Source: Symsagittifera roscoffensis (lineage: Eukaryota; Xenacoelomorpha; Acoela; Convolutidae). From it: DNA of 64,000 bases. Both the position numbers and the translations under genes were made by a program. This document shows positions 1 to 14,405 of this stretch, piece by piece. The notes below the pieces were generated by a model. That model was given only the letters and a program-made list of their open reading frames with translations. It did no database searches and was not told where the DNA came from. The stretch is from NCBI RefSeq assembly GCF_963678635.1, contig NC_087064.1:49895346-49959345 (forward strand), in the 5' to 3' direction. The stretch's first letter is position 1; every line of letters begins with the position of its first letter.

Positions 1-3000
1 ACCTACATGATAACCCAAATTCCTCGATAAGTGTTATCAAAATAAGTCTGTACAGTAAAGACCCATCTTAAGTGCGTCTGGTTTGTCTCAACAAGAACAG
101 AACCTCAATCATTTCACAACAAAGGAAACCTTAAAACCAACGACTTTTCTAGGACAAAATCAATGGGTTAAAAACAATCCAGCGCTGTTTGGCTCCTGGT
201 TCTAACGCTAACTCACTATTTACACAATCAAATATTTTGGGTTTCATCGAGATACTTACATTGGCTACCATGTGTGGTCAAAAAGGAAAATTGTGTCCTT
301 GGAAAAAGTATAGCATCGATCTCTGAGAGAAACAACATTGTTTCATAAAGGAACCTACATGATAACCCAAATTCCTCGATAAGTGTTATCAAAATAAGTC
401 TGTACAGTTAAGACCCATCTTAAGTGCGTCTGGTTTGTCTCAACAAGAACAGAACCTCAATCATTTCACGACAAAATAAACCTTAAAATAAACGACTTTT
501 CTACGACAAGTTCGATAGCTTAAAAACACCCCAGCGATGTTTGGCTTCTGGTTTTAACTCTACCTCACTAGGTTTACACAATAAAACATTTTGGGGCTCA
601 TCAAGATACCTACATTGGCTGCCATGTGCCGTCAAAAATGGAAAAATTTGTCCTTGGAAAAAGAATAGCATCGATCCAAGGGAGAAACAACATTGTTTCA
701 TAAAGGAACCTACATGATAACCCAAATTCCTCGATAAGTGTTATCAAAACAAGTCTGTACAGTTAAGACCCATCTTAAGTGCGTCTGGTTTGTCTCAACA
801 AGAACAGAACCTCAATCATTTCACGACAAAGGAAACCTTAAAACCAACGACTTTTCTAGGACAAAATCAATGGGTTAAAGACAATCCAGCGCTGTTTGGC
901 TCCTGGTTCTAACGCTAACTCAGTATTCACACAATCAAATTTTTTGGGTTTCATCGAGATACTTACATTGGCTACATTCGTGGTCAAAAAGGAAAATTGT
1001 GTCCTTGGAAAAAGTATAGCATCGATCTCTGAGAGAAACAACATTGTTTCATAAAGGAACCTACATGATAACCCAAATTCCTCGATAAGTGTTATCAAAA
1101 TAAGTCTGTACAGTTAAGACCCATCTTAAGTGCGTCTGGTTTGTCTCAACAAGAACAGAACCTCAATCATTTCACGACAAAATAAACCTTAAAATAAACG
1201 ACTTGTCTACGACAAGTTCGATAGCTTAAAAACACCCCAGCGATGTTTGGCTTCTGGTTTTAACTCTACCTCACTAGGTTTACACAATAAAACATTTTGG
1301 GGCTCATCAGGATACCTACATTGGCTGCCATGTGCCGTCAAAAATGGAAAAATTTGTCCTTGGAAAAAGAATAGCATCGATCCAAGGGAGAAACAACATT
1401 GTTTCATAAAGGAACCTACATGATAACCCAAATTCCTCGATAAGTGTTATCGAAATAAGTCTGTACAGTTAAGACCCATCTTAAATGCGTCTGGTTTGTC
1501 TCAACAAGAACAGAACCTCAATCATTTCACGACAAAGGAAACCTTAAAACCAACGACTTTTCTACGACAAGTTCGATAGCTTAAAAACACCCCAGCGATG
1601 TTTGACTTCTGGTTTTAACTCTACCTCACTAGGTTTACACAATGAAACATTTTGGGGCTCATCAAGATACCTACATTGGCTGCCATGTGCCGTCAAAAAT
1701 GGAAAAATTTGTCCTTGGAAAAAGAATATCATCGATCCAAGGGAGAAACAACATTGTTTCATAAAGGAACCTACATGATAACCCAAATTCCTCGATAAGT
1801 GTTATAAAAATAAGTCTGTACAGTTAAGACCTATCTTAAGTGCGTCTGGTTTGTCTCAACAAGAACAGAACCTCAATCATTTCACGACAAAGGAAACCTT
1901 AAAACCAACGACTTTTCTAGGACAAAATCAATGGGTTAAAAACAATCCAGCGCTGAAGGCTCCTGGTTCTAACGCTAACTCAGTATTTACACAATCAAAT
2001 ATTTTGGGTTTCATCGAGATACTTACATTGGCTACCATGTGTGGTCAAAAAGGGAAATTGTGTCCTTGGAAAAAGTATAGCATCGATCTCTGAGAGAAAC
2101 AACATTGTTTCATAAAGGAACCTACATGATAACCCAAATTCCTCGATAAGTGTTATCGAAATGAGTCTGTACAGTTAAGACCCATCTTAAGTGCGTCGGG
2201 TTTGTCTCAACAAGAACAGAACCTCAATCATTTCACGACAAAGGAAACCTTAAAACCAACGACTTTTCTAGGACAAAATCAATGGGTTAAAAACAATCCA
2301 GCGCTGTTTGGCTCCTGGTTCTAACGCTAACTCAGTATTTACACAATCAAATATTTTGGGTTTCATCGAGATACTTACATTGGCTACCATGTGTGGTCAA
2401 AAAGGAAAATTGTGTCCTTGGAAAAAGTATAGCATCGATCTCTGAGAGAAACAACATTGTTTCATAAAGGAACCTACATGATAACCCAAATTCCTCGATA
2501 AGTGTTATCGAAATAAATCTGTACAGTTAAGACCCATCTTAAGTGCGTCTGGTTTGTCTCAACAAGAACAGAACCTCAATCGTTTCACGACAAAATAAAC
2601 CTTAAAATAAACGACTTTTCTACGACAAGTTCGATAGCTTAAAAACACCCCAGCGATGTTTGGCTTCTGGTTCTAACGCTACCTGAGTAGGTTTACACAA
2701 TAAAATATTTTGGGTTTCATCGAGATACTTACATTGGCTACCATGTGTGGTCAAAAAGGAAAATTGTGTCCTTGGAAAAAGTATAGCATCGATCTCTGAG
2801 AGAAACAACATTGTTTCATAAAGGAACCTACATGATAACCCAAATTCCTCGATAAGTGTTATCGAAATAAGTCTGTACAGTTAAGACCCATCTTAAGTGC
2901 GTCTGGTTTGTCTCAAGAAGAACAGAACCTCAATCATTTCACGACAAAGGAAACCTTAAAACCAACGACTTTTCTAGGACAAAATCAATGGGTTAAAAAC

Positions 3001-6000
3001 AATCCAGCGCTGTTTGGCTCCTGGTTCTAACGCTACCTGAGTAGGTTTACACAATAAAATATTTTGGGTTTCATCGAGATACTTACATTGGCTACCATGT
3101 GTGGTCAAAAAGGAAAATTGTGTCCTTGGAAAAAGTATAGCATCGATCTCTGAGAGAAACAACATTGTTTCATAAAGGAACCTACATGATAACCCAAATT
3201 CCTCGATAAGTGTTATCGAAATAAGTCTGTACAGTTAAGACCCATCTTAATGGCGTCTGGTTTGTCTCAACAAGAACAGAACCTCAATCATTTCACGACA
3301 AAATAAACCTTAAAATAAACGACTTTTCTACGACAAGTTCGATAGCTTAAAAACACCCCAGCGATGTTTGGCTTCTGGTTCTAACGCTACCTGAGTAGGT
3401 TTACACAATAAAATATTTTGGGTTTCATCGAGATACTTACATTGGCTACCATGTGTGGTCAAAAAGGAAAATTGTGTCCTTGGAAAAAGTATAGCATCGA
3501 TCTCTGAGAGAAACAACATTGTTTCATAAAGGAACCTACATGATAACCCAAATTCCTCGATAAGTGTTATCGAAATAAGTCTGTACAGTTAAGACCCATC
3601 TTAAGTGCGTCTGGTTTGTCTCAAGAAGAACAGAACCTCAATCATTTCACGACAAAGGAAACCTTAAAACCAACGACTTTTCTAGGACAAAATCAATGGG
3701 TTGAAAACAATCCAGCGCTGTTTGGCTCCTGGTTCTAACGCTAACTCAGTATTTACACAATCAAATATTTTGGGTTTCATCGAGATACTTACATTGGCTA
3801 CCATGTGTGGTCAAAAAGGAAAATTGTGTCCTTGGAAAAAGTATAGCATCGATCTCTGAGAGAAACAACATTGTTTCATAAAGGAACCTACATGATAACC
3901 CAAATTCCTCGATAAGTGTTATCGAAATAAGTCTGTACAGTTAAGACCCATCTTAATGGCGTCTGGTTTGTCTCAACAAGAACAGAACCTCAATCATTTC
4001 ACGACAAAATAAACCTTAAAATAAACGACTTTTCTACGACAAGTTCGATAGCTTAAAAACACCCCAGCGATGTTTGGCTTCTGGTTCTAACGCTACCTGA
4101 GTAGGTTTACACAATAAAATATTTTGGGTTTCATCGAGATACTTACATTGGCTACCATGTGTGGTCAAAAAGGAAAATTGTGTCCTTGGAAAAAGTATAG
4201 CATCGATCTCTGAGAGAAACAACATTGTTTCATAAAGGAACCTACATGATAACCCAAATTCCTCGATAAGTGTTATCGAAATAAGTCTGTACAGTTAAGA
4301 CCCATCTTAAGTGCGTCTGGTTTGTCTCAACAAGAACAGAACCTCAATCATTTCACGACAAAGGAAACCTTAAAACCAACGACTTTTCTAGGACAAAATC
4401 AATGGGTTAAAAACAATCCAGCGCTGTTTGGCTCCTGGTTCTAACGCTAACTCAGTATTTACACAATCAAATATTTTGGGTTTCATCGAGATACTTACAT
4501 TGGCTACCATGTGTGGTCAAAAAGGAAAATTGTGTCCTTGGAAAAAGTATAGCATCGATCTCTGAGAGAAACAACATTGTTTCATAAAGGAACCTACATG
4601 ATAACCCAAATTCCTCGATAAGTGTTATCGAATTAAGTCTGTACAGTTAAGACCCATCTTAAGTGCGTCTGGTTTGTCTCAACAAGAACAGAACCTCAAT
4701 CATTTCACGACAAAGGAAACCTTAAAACCAACGACTTTTCTAGGACAAAATCAATGGGTTAAAAACAATCCAGCGCTGTTTGGCTCCTGGTTCTAACGCT
4801 AACTCAGTATTTACACAATCAAATATTTTGGGTTTCATCGAGATACTTACATTGGCTACCATGTGTGTCAAAAAGGAAAATTGTGTCCTTGGAAAAAATA
4901 TAGCATCGATCTCTGAGAGAAACAACATTGTTTCATAAAGGTACCTACATGACAACCCAAATTCCTCGATAAGTGTTATCGAAATAAGTCTGTACAGTTA
5001 AGACCCATCTTAAGTGCGTCTGGTTTGTCTCAACAAGAACAGAACCTCAATCATTTCACGACAAAGGAAACCTTAAAACCAACGACTTTTCTAGGACAAA
5101 ATCAATGGGTTAAAAACAATCCAGCGCTGTTTGGCTCCTGGTTCTAACGCTAACTCAGTATTTACACACTCAAATATTTTGGGTTTCATCGAGATACTTA
5201 CATTGGCTACCATGTGTGGTCAAAAAGGAAAATTGTGTCCTTGGAAAAAGTATAGCATCGATCTCTGAGAGAAACAACATTGTTTCATAAAGGAACCTAC
5301 ATGATAACCCAAATTCCTCGATAAGTGTTATCGAAATAAGTCTGTACAGTTAAGACCCATCTTAAGTGCGTCTGGTTTGTCTCAACAAGAACAGAACCTC
5401 AATCATTTCACGACAAAGGAAACCTTAAAACCAACGACTTTTCTAGGACAAAATCAATGGGTTAAAAACAATCCAGCGATGTTTGGCTTCTGGTTCTAAC
5501 GCTACCTGAGTAGGTTTACACAATAAAATATTTTGGGTTTCATCGAGATACTTACATTGGCTACCATGTGTGGTCAAAAAGGAAAATTGTGTCCTTGGAA
5601 AAAGTATAGCATCGATCTCTGAGAGAAACAACATTGTTTCATAAAGGAACCTACATGATAACCCAAATTCCTCGATAAGTGTTATCGAAATAAGTCTGTA
5701 CAGTTAAGACCCATCTTAAGTGCGTCTGGTTTGTCTCAAGAAGAACAGAACCTCAATAATTTCACGACAAAGGAAACCTTAAAACCAACGACTTTTCTAG
5801 GACAAAATCAATGGGTTAAAAACAATCCAGCGCTGTTTGGCTCCTGGTTCTAACGCTAACTCAGTATTTACACAATCAAATATTTTGGGTTTCATCGAGA
5901 TACTTACATTGGCTACCATGTGTGGTCAAAAAGGAAAATTGTGTCCTTGGAAAAAGTATAGCATCGATCTCTGAGAGAAACAACATTGTTTCATAAAGGA

Positions 6001-9000
6001 ACCTACATGATAACCCAAATTCCTCGATAAGTGTTATCGAAATAAATCTGTACAGTTAAGACCCATCTTAAGTGCGTCTGGTTTGTCTGAACAAGAACAG
6101 AACCTCAATCGTTTCACGACAAAATAAACCTTAAAATAAACGACTTTTCTACGACAAGTTCGATAGCTTAAAAACACCCCAGCGATGTTTGGCTTCTGGT
6201 TCTAACGCTACCTGAGTAGGTTTACACAATAAAATATTTTGGGTTTCATCGAGATACTTACATTGGCTACCATGTGTGGTCAAAAAGGAAAATTGTGTCC
6301 TTGGAAAAAGTATAGCATCGATCTCTGAGAGAAACAACATTGTTTCATAAAGGAACCTACATGATAACCCAAATTCCTCGATAAGTGTTATCGAAATAAG
6401 TCTGTACAGTTAAGACCCATCTTAAGTGCGTCTGGTTTGTCTCAAGAAGAACAGAACCTCAATCATTTCACGACAAAGGAAACCTTAAAACCAACGACTT
6501 TTCTAGGACAAAATCAATGGGTTAAAAACAATCCAGCGCTGTTTGGCTCCTGGTTCTAACGCTAACTCAGTATTTACACAATCAAATATTTTGGGTTTCA
6601 TCGAGATACTTACATTGGCTACCATGTGTGGTCAAAAAGGAAAATTGTGTCCTTGGAAAAAGTATAGCATCGATCTCTGAGAGAAACAACATTGTTTCAT
6701 AAAGGAACCTACATGATAACCCAAATTCCTCGATAAGTGTTATCGAAATAAGTCTGTACAGTTAAGACCCATCTTAAGTGCGTCTGGTTTGTCTCAACAA
6801 GAACAGAACCTCAATCATTTCACGACAAAACAAAGCTTAAAATATACGACTTTTCTACGACAAGTTTGGTAGCTTAAAAACACCCCAGCGATGTTTGGCT
6901 TCTGCTTTTAACTCTACCTCACTAGGTTTACACAATAAAACATTTTGGGTCTCATCAAGATACCTACATTGGCTGCCATGTGCCGTCAAAAATGGAAAAA
7001 TTTGTCCTTGGAAAAAGAATAGCATCGATCCAAGGGAGAAACAACATTGTTTCATAAAGGAACCTACATGATAACCCAAATTCCTCGATAAGTGTTATCA
7101 AAATAAGTCTGTACAGTTAAGACCCATCTTAAGTGCGTCTGGTTTGTCTCAACAAGAACAGAACCTCAATCATTTTACGACAAAGGAAACCTTAAAACCA
7201 ACGACTTTTCTAGGACAAAATCAATGGGTTAAAAACAATCCAGCGCTGTTTGGCTCCTGGCTCTAACGCTAACTCAGTATTTACACAATCAAATATTTTG
7301 GGTTTCATCGAGATACTTTCATTGGCTACCATGTGTGGTCAAAAAGGAAACTTGTGTCCTTGGAAAAAGTAAAGCATCGATCTCTGAGAGAAACAACATT
7401 GTTTCATAAAGGAACCTACATGATAACCCAAATTCCTCGATAAGTGTTATCAAAATAAGTCTGTACAGTTAAGACCCATCTTAAGTGCGTCTGGTTTGTC
7501 TCAACAAGAACAGAACCTCAATCATTTCACGACAAAATAAACCTTAAAATAAACGACTTTTCTACGACAAGTTCGATAGCTTAAAAACACCCCAGCGATG
7601 TTTGGCTTCTGGTTTTAACTCTACCTCACTAGGTTTACACAATAAAACATTTTGGGGCTCATCAAGATACCTACATTGGCTGCCATGTGCCGTCAAAAAT
7701 GGAAAAATTTGTCCTTGGAAAAAGAATAGCATCGATCCAAGGGAGAAACAACATTGTTTCTTAAAGGAACCTACATGATAACCCAAATTCCTCGACAAGT
7801 GTTATCAAAATAAGTCTGTACAGTTTAGACCCATCTTAAGTGCGTCTGGTTTGTCTCAACAAGAACAGAACCTCAACAATTTCACGACAAAGGAAACCTT
7901 AAAACCAAAAACTTTTCTAGGACAAAATCAATGGGTTAAAAACAATCCAGCGCTGTTTGGCTCCTGGTTCTAACGCTAACTCAGTATTTACACAATCAAA
8001 TATTTTGGGTTTCATCGAGATACTTACATTGGCTACCATGTGTGGTCAAAAAGGAAAATTGTGTCCTTGGAAAAAGTATAGCATCGATCTCTGAGAGAAA
8101 CAACATTGTTTCATAAAGGAACCTACATGATAACCCAAATTCCTCGATAAGTGTTATCAAAATAAGTCTGTACAGTTAAGACCCATCTTAAGTGCGTCTG
8201 GTTTGTCTCAACAAGAACAGAACCTCAATCAATTCACGACAAAATAAACCTTAAAATAAACGACTTTTCTACGACAAGTTCGATAGCTTAAAAACACCCC
8301 AGCGATGTTTGGCTTCTGGTTTTAACTCTACCTCACTAGGTTTACACAATAAAACTATTTGGGGCTCATCAAGATACCTACATTGGCTGCCATGTGCCGT
8401 CAAAAGTGGAAAAATTTGTCCTTGGAAAAAGAATAGCATCGATCCAAGGGAGAAACAACATTGTTTCATAAAGGAACCTACATGATAACCCAAATTCCTC
8501 GATAAGTGTTATCAAAATAAGTCTGTACAGTTAAGACTCATCTTAAGTGCGTCTGGTTTGTCTCAACAAGAACAGAACCTCAATCATTTCACGACAAAGG
8601 AAACCTTAAAACCAACGACTTTTCTAGGACAAAATCAATGGGTTAAAAACAATCCAGCGCTGTTTGGCTCCTGGTTCTAACGCTAACTCAGTATTTACAC
8701 AATCAAATATTTTGGGTTTCATCGAGATACTTACATTGGCTACCATGTGTGGTCAAAAAGGAAAATTGTGTCCTTGGAAAAAGTATAGCATCGATCTCTG
8801 AGAGAAACAACATTGTTTCATAAAGGAACCTACATGATAACCCAAATTCCTCGATAAGTGTAATCAAAATAAGTCTGTACAGTTAAGACCCATCTTAAGT
8901 GCGTCTGGTTTGTCTCAACAAGAACAGAACCTCAATCATTTCACGACAAAATAAACCTTTAAATAAACGACTTTTCTACGACAAATTCGATAGCTTAAAA

Positions 9001-12000
9001 ACACCCCAGCGATGTTTGGCTTCTGGTTTTAACTCTACCTCACTAGGTTTACACAATAAAACATTTTGGGGCTCATCAAGATACCTACATTGGCTGCCAT
9101 GTGCCGTCAAAAATGGAAAAATTTGTCCTTGGAAAAAGAATAGCATCGATCCAAGGGAGAAACAACATTGTTTCATAAAAGAACCTACATGATAACCCAA
9201 ATTCCTCGATAAATGTTATCAAAATAAGTCTGTACAGTTAAGACCCATCTTAAGTGCGTCTGGTTTGTCTCAACAAGAACAGAACCTCAATCATTTCACG
9301 ACAAAGGAAACCTTAAAACCAACGACTTTTCTACGACAAAATCAATGGGTTAAAAACAATCCAGCGCTGTTTGGCTCCTGGTTCTAACGCTAACTCAGTA
9401 TTTACACAATCAAATATTTTGGGTTTCATCGAGATACTTACATTGGCTACCATGTGTGGTCAAAAAGGAAAATTGTGTCCTTGGAAAAAGTATAGCATCG
9501 ATCTCTGAGAGAAACAACATTGTTTCATAAAGGAACCTACATGATAACCCAAATTCCTCGATAAGTGTTATCGAAATAAGTCTGTACAGTTAAGACCCAT
9601 CTTAAGTGCGTCTGGTTTGTCTCAACAAGAACAGAACCTCAATCATTTCACGACAAAGGAAACCTTAAAACCAACGACTTTTCTAGGACAAAATCAATGG
9701 GTTAAAAACAATCCAGCGATGTTTGGCTTCTGGTTCTAACGCTACCTGAGTAGGTTTACACAATAAAATATTTTGGGTTTCATCGAGATACTTACATTGG
9801 CTACCATGTGTGGTCAAAAAGGAAAATTGTGTCCTTGGAAAAAGTATAGCATCGATCTCTGAGAGAAACAACATTGTTTCATAAAGGAACCTACATGATA
9901 ACCCAAATTCCTCGATAAGTGTAATCAAAATAAGTCTGTACAGTTAAGACCCATCTTAAGTGCGTCTGGTTTGTCTCAACAAGAACAGAACCTCAATCAT
10001 TTCACGACAAAATAAACCTTTAAATAAACGACTTTTCTACGACAAATTCGATAGCTTAAAAACACCCCAGCGATGTTTGGCTTCTGGTTTTAACTCTACC
10101 TCACTAGGTTTACACAATAAAACATTTTGGGGCTCATCAAGATACCTACATTGGCTGCCATGTGCCGTCAAAAATGGAAAAATTTGTCCTTGGAAAAAGA
10201 ATAGCATCGATCCAAGGGAGAAACAACATTGTTTCATAAAAGAACCTACATGATAACCCAAATTCCTCGATAAATGTTATCGAAATAAGTCTGTACAGTT
10301 AAGACCCATCTTAAGTGCGTCTGGTTTGTCTCAACAAGAACAGAACCTCAATCATTTCACGACAAAGGAAACCTTAAAACCAACGACTTTTCTACGACAA
10401 AATCAATGGGTTAAAAACAATCCAGCGCTGTTTGGCTCCTGGTTCTAACGCTAACTCAGTATTTACACAATCAAATATTTTGGGTTTCATCGAGATACTT
10501 ACATTGGCTACCATGTGTGGTCAAAAAGGAAAATTGTGTCCTTGGAAAAAGTATAGCATCGATCTCTGAGAGAAACAACATTGTTTCATAAAGGAACCTA
10601 CATGATAACCCAAATTCCTCGATAAGTGTTATCGAAATAAGTCTGCACAGTTAAGACCCATCTTAAGTGCGTCTGGTTTGTCTCAACAAGAACAGAACCT
10701 CAATCATTTCACGACAAAATAAACCTTAAAATAAACGACTTTTCTACGACAAGTTCGATAGCTTAAAAACCCCCCAGCGATGTTTGGCTTCTGGTTTTAA
10801 CTCTACCTCACTAGGTTTACACAATAAAACATTTTGGCGCTCATCAAGATACCTACATTGGCTGCCATGTGCCGTCAAAAATGGAAAAATTTGTCCTTGG
10901 AAAAAGAATAGCATCGATCCAAGGGAGAAACAACATTGTTTCATAAAGGAACCTACATGATAACCCAAATTCCTCGATAAGTGTTATCAAAATAAATCTG
11001 TACAGTTAAGACCCATCTTAAGTGCGTCTGGTTTGTCTCAACAAGAACAGAACCTCAATCATTTCACGACAAAGGAAACCTTAAAACCAACGACTTTTCT
11101 AGGACAAAATCAATGGGTTAAAAACAATCCAGCGCTGAAGGCTCCTGGTTCTAACGCTAACTCAGTATTTACACAATCAAATATTTTGGGTTTCATCGAG
11201 ATACTTACATTGGCTACCATGTGTGGTCAAAAAGGGAAATTGTGTCCTTGGAAAAAGTATAGCATCGATCTCTGAGAGAAACAACATTGTTTCATAAAGG
11301 AACCTACATGATAACCCAAATTCCTCGATAAGTGTTATCGAAATAAGTCTGTACAGTTAAGACCCATCTTAAGTGCGTCTGGTTTGTCTCAACAAGAACA
11401 GAACCTCAATCATTTCACGACAAAAAAAAACCTTAAAATAAACGACTTTTCTACGACAAGTTCGATAGCTTAAAAACACCCCAGCGATGTTTGGCTTCTG
11501 GTTTTAACTCTACCTCACTAGGTTTACACAATCAAATATTTTGGGTTTCCTCGAGATACTTACATTGGCTACCATGTGTGGTCAAAAAGGGAAATTGTGT
11601 CCTTGGAAAAAGTATAGCATCGATCTCTGAGAGAAACAACATTGTTTCATAAAGGAACCTACATGATAACCCAAATTCCTCGATAAGTGTTAGCAAAATA
11701 AGTCTGTACTGTTAAGACCCATCTTAAGTGCGTCTGGTTTGTCTCAACAAGAACAGAACCTCAATCATTTCACGACAAAGGAAACCTTAAAACCAACGAC
11801 TTTTCTAGGACAAAATCAATGGGTTAAAAACAATCCAGCGCTGTTTGGCTCCTGGTTCTAACGCTAACTCAGTATTTACACAATCAAATATTTTGGGTTT
11901 CATCGAGATACTTACATTGGCTACCATGTGTGGTCAAAAAGGAAAATTGTGTCCTTGGAAAAAGTATAGCATCGATCTCTGAGAGAAACAACATTGTTTC

Positions 12001-12375
12001 ATAAAGGAACCTACATGATAACCCAAATTCCTCGATAAGTGTTATCAAAATAAGTCTGTACAGTTAAGACCCATCTTAAGTGCGTCTGGTTTGTCTCAAC
12101 AAGAACAGAACCTCAATCATTTCACGACAAAATAAACCTTAAAATAAACAACTTTTCTACGACAAGTTCGATAGCTTAAAAACACCCCAGCGATGTTTGG
12201 CTTCTGGTTTTAACTCTACCTCACTAGGTTTACACAATAAAACATTTTGGGGCTCATCAAGATACCTACATTGGCTGCCATGTGCCGTCAAAAATGGAAA
12301 AATTTGTCCTTGGAAAAAGAATAGCATCGATCCAAGGGAGAAACAACATTTTTTCATAAAGTGACCTACATGATA
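1..12375. repeat. 353-bp satellite array, partly dimeric (707 bp)
   Basis: About 35 head-to-tail monomers of 351-355 bp fill this stretch. Two main types can be told apart. Type A has 'cccagcgatgtttggcttct' and 'catcgatccaaggg'. Type B has 'aatgggttaaaaacaatcca' and 'catcgatctctgag'. From about 6,150 rightwards A-like and B monomers mostly alternate, giving a 707-bp higher-order unit; further left the order is irregular. Hybrid monomers with an A front and B back, or the reverse, occur near 2,630, 2,985, 5,455, 9,700 and 11,460. Every monomer carries GATAAC...GTTATC with an inner GATAAGTGTTATC dyad. The ORFs of 60-97 codons on both strands recur once per monomer and are not genes. A (peri)centromeric or heterochromatic location is an inference. 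Confidence 0.97.
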
Positions 12376-13735
12376 ACACAAGCTCCTCAATTAGTGTTAT
12401 CAAATTGTGTATGTGCCGTTATGACCCATCTTAAGCGCGTCTGGTTTGTCTCAACAAGAACATAACCCCATTTGTTTCACGACAAAATAAACCTTAAAAT
12501 AAACGACTTTTCTACGACAAGTTCAATAGCTTAAACACACCCCAGCGATGTTTGGCTTCTGGTTTTAACTCTATTTCAGTAGGTTTACACAATGAAACAT
12601 TATGGGGTTAATCGAGATACCTACACTAGCTACCATAGGCATTCAAAAATGGAAAAATGTGTCCTTGGAAAAAGTATAGCATCGATCTATGCGAGAAACA
12701 ACATTGTTTCATAAAGGGACCTACAAGATAACCCAAACTCCTCGACCAGTGTTATCAAAATGTGTCTGTACAGTTAAGAACCATCTTAAGCAGGTCTGGT
12801 TTGTCTCATTAGGAATAGAACCTCATTCGTTTCACGACGAAATAAATCTTAAAACCAACGACTTTTCTACGGCATGTTCAATAGGTTAAAAACAATCCAG
12901 CGCTGTTTGGCTCCTGGTTCTAACGCTAACTCAGTAGGTTTACACAATCAAATAACTTTGGGTTCATCGAGATGCCCATATTTGCTGCCATGTGCCGTCA
13001 AAAATGGAAAAGTTTGTCATTGGAAAAAGTATAGCATCGATCCAAAAGAGAAAGAACATTGTTTCAAAAAGGGACCTTCATTTTAACCCAAGCTCCTCAA
13101 TTAGTGTTATCATTTTGCGTCTGTGCCGTTATGACCCATCTTAAGCGCGTCTGGTTTGTCTCAACAGGAACAGAATCCCATTTGTTTCACGACAAAATAA
13201 ACCTTAAAATAAACGACTTTTCTACGACAAGTCCAATAGCTTAAACACACCCCAGCGATGTTTGGCTTCTGGTTTTAACTCTACCTCAGTAGGTTTACAC
13301 AATGAAACATTTTGGGGTTCATCGAGATACCTACATTGGCTACCATGTGCCGTCAAAAATGGAAAAATGTGTCCTTGGAAAAATTATAGCATCGATCTAT
13401 GAGAGAAATAACATTGTTTCATAAAGGGACCTACAAGATAACCCAAACTCCTCGACTAGTGTTATCAAATTGTGTCTGTACAGTTAAGACCCATCTTAAG
13501 CAGGTCTGGTTTGTCTCAACAGGAATAGAACCTCATTCGTTTCACGACGAAATAAATCTTAAAACCAACGACTTTTCTACGACAAGTTCAATAGGTTAAA
13601 AATATTCAAGCGCTGCTTTTCTCCTGGTTCTAACGCTACCTCGGTAGGTATACACAATCAAATAACTTTAGGGTCATCGAGACGCCCACATTGGCTGCCA
13701 TGTGCCGTCAAAAAGGAAAACACTTGTTCTTCGAA
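12376..13735. repeat. Decayed edge of the 353-bp satellite
   Basis: About four further monomers follow in register but are visibly diverged from the core array, with changes such as 'tgtgtatgtgccgttatgac' in place of the usual 'gtctgtacagttaagac'. The gradient of divergence toward the edge is what unequal exchange predicts, since edge repeats are homogenised least. The last monomer breaks off near 13,735 into unrelated spacer DNA. Confidence 0.9.
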
Positions 13736-14405
13736 ATTATGCTTTTAGTAAAGAATTTTTCCATTTTCGAGGTCCGGGGACAGCCAATCTGGGCATTTCG
13801 ACAGATTAAAACTTTTTTCATTTTGCAACTGTGTTACAACTGCGTCGAAACGTAGAGCTAATTTGTGCTGAATTGTTGTCAACCTAGAGCACTGTTAGCA
13901 ACATGAAGGCATTTTCAAAATTTCCAATTTTTTTTGAAATACCGAACGCACAAAAAATAAACTGAAAGAAAAATATGACCCTTATATTTTCAATAGAAAA
14001 CTTCTTAGTGTTTCTGAGTCCAGTCCAATAACAGTAAGTTTAACTATTTAGTTCAACAATTGCGCCAAATTAGCCAAAATGTGGCATTATCAAGGTACAA
14101 ATCAAACCTATGGCCAAAAAATTGACCATAGTAAAAACCAAACATACAGTTACAGAGCTATAAACATTACGGTGCAATTGAGCTCCTCTGAGCGCAATCC
14201 ACTGAAGTTTTCCATTAAAAAATTTAGCAAGCTCATTAAGTGCGCGAAAATAGCTGGAAAATGGTGTATCTAGGTACAAATTAAAAGTATGGCAAAAAAA
14301 ATGACCACAGCAAAAAGCAAACACACAGTTTTTTAAGCTCTAAACGAAGCAATGATTTTGATTCTACTCTAAGCCCGATCCGTATACGTTAAGTATAACA
14401 AATTA
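13736..14405. repeat. Spacer plus ~180-bp tandem repeat
   Basis: A spacer beginning around 'ttccattttcgaggtccggg' runs to about 14,040 and recurs near 15,380 and 16,510. It is followed by a second tandem repeat of about 180 bp, marked by 'ttgaccatagcaaaaa' and 'gcgagctcaacaat', at about 14,120, 14,300, 14,480 and 14,660. No coding sequence is seen. Confidence 0.75.

Noticed and set aside
501-12390. Many ORFs of 63-97 codons starting MGYHVGSF or MLFLSEID on the minus strand
   Set aside because: They recur once per 353-bp satellite monomer, vary with monomer type, and have counterparts on the other strand; they are repeat translations.
1-13735. CRISPR-like or CENP-B-box-bearing array
   Set aside because: Units are long, contiguous and without spacers, and no CENP-B box-like sequence was seen.
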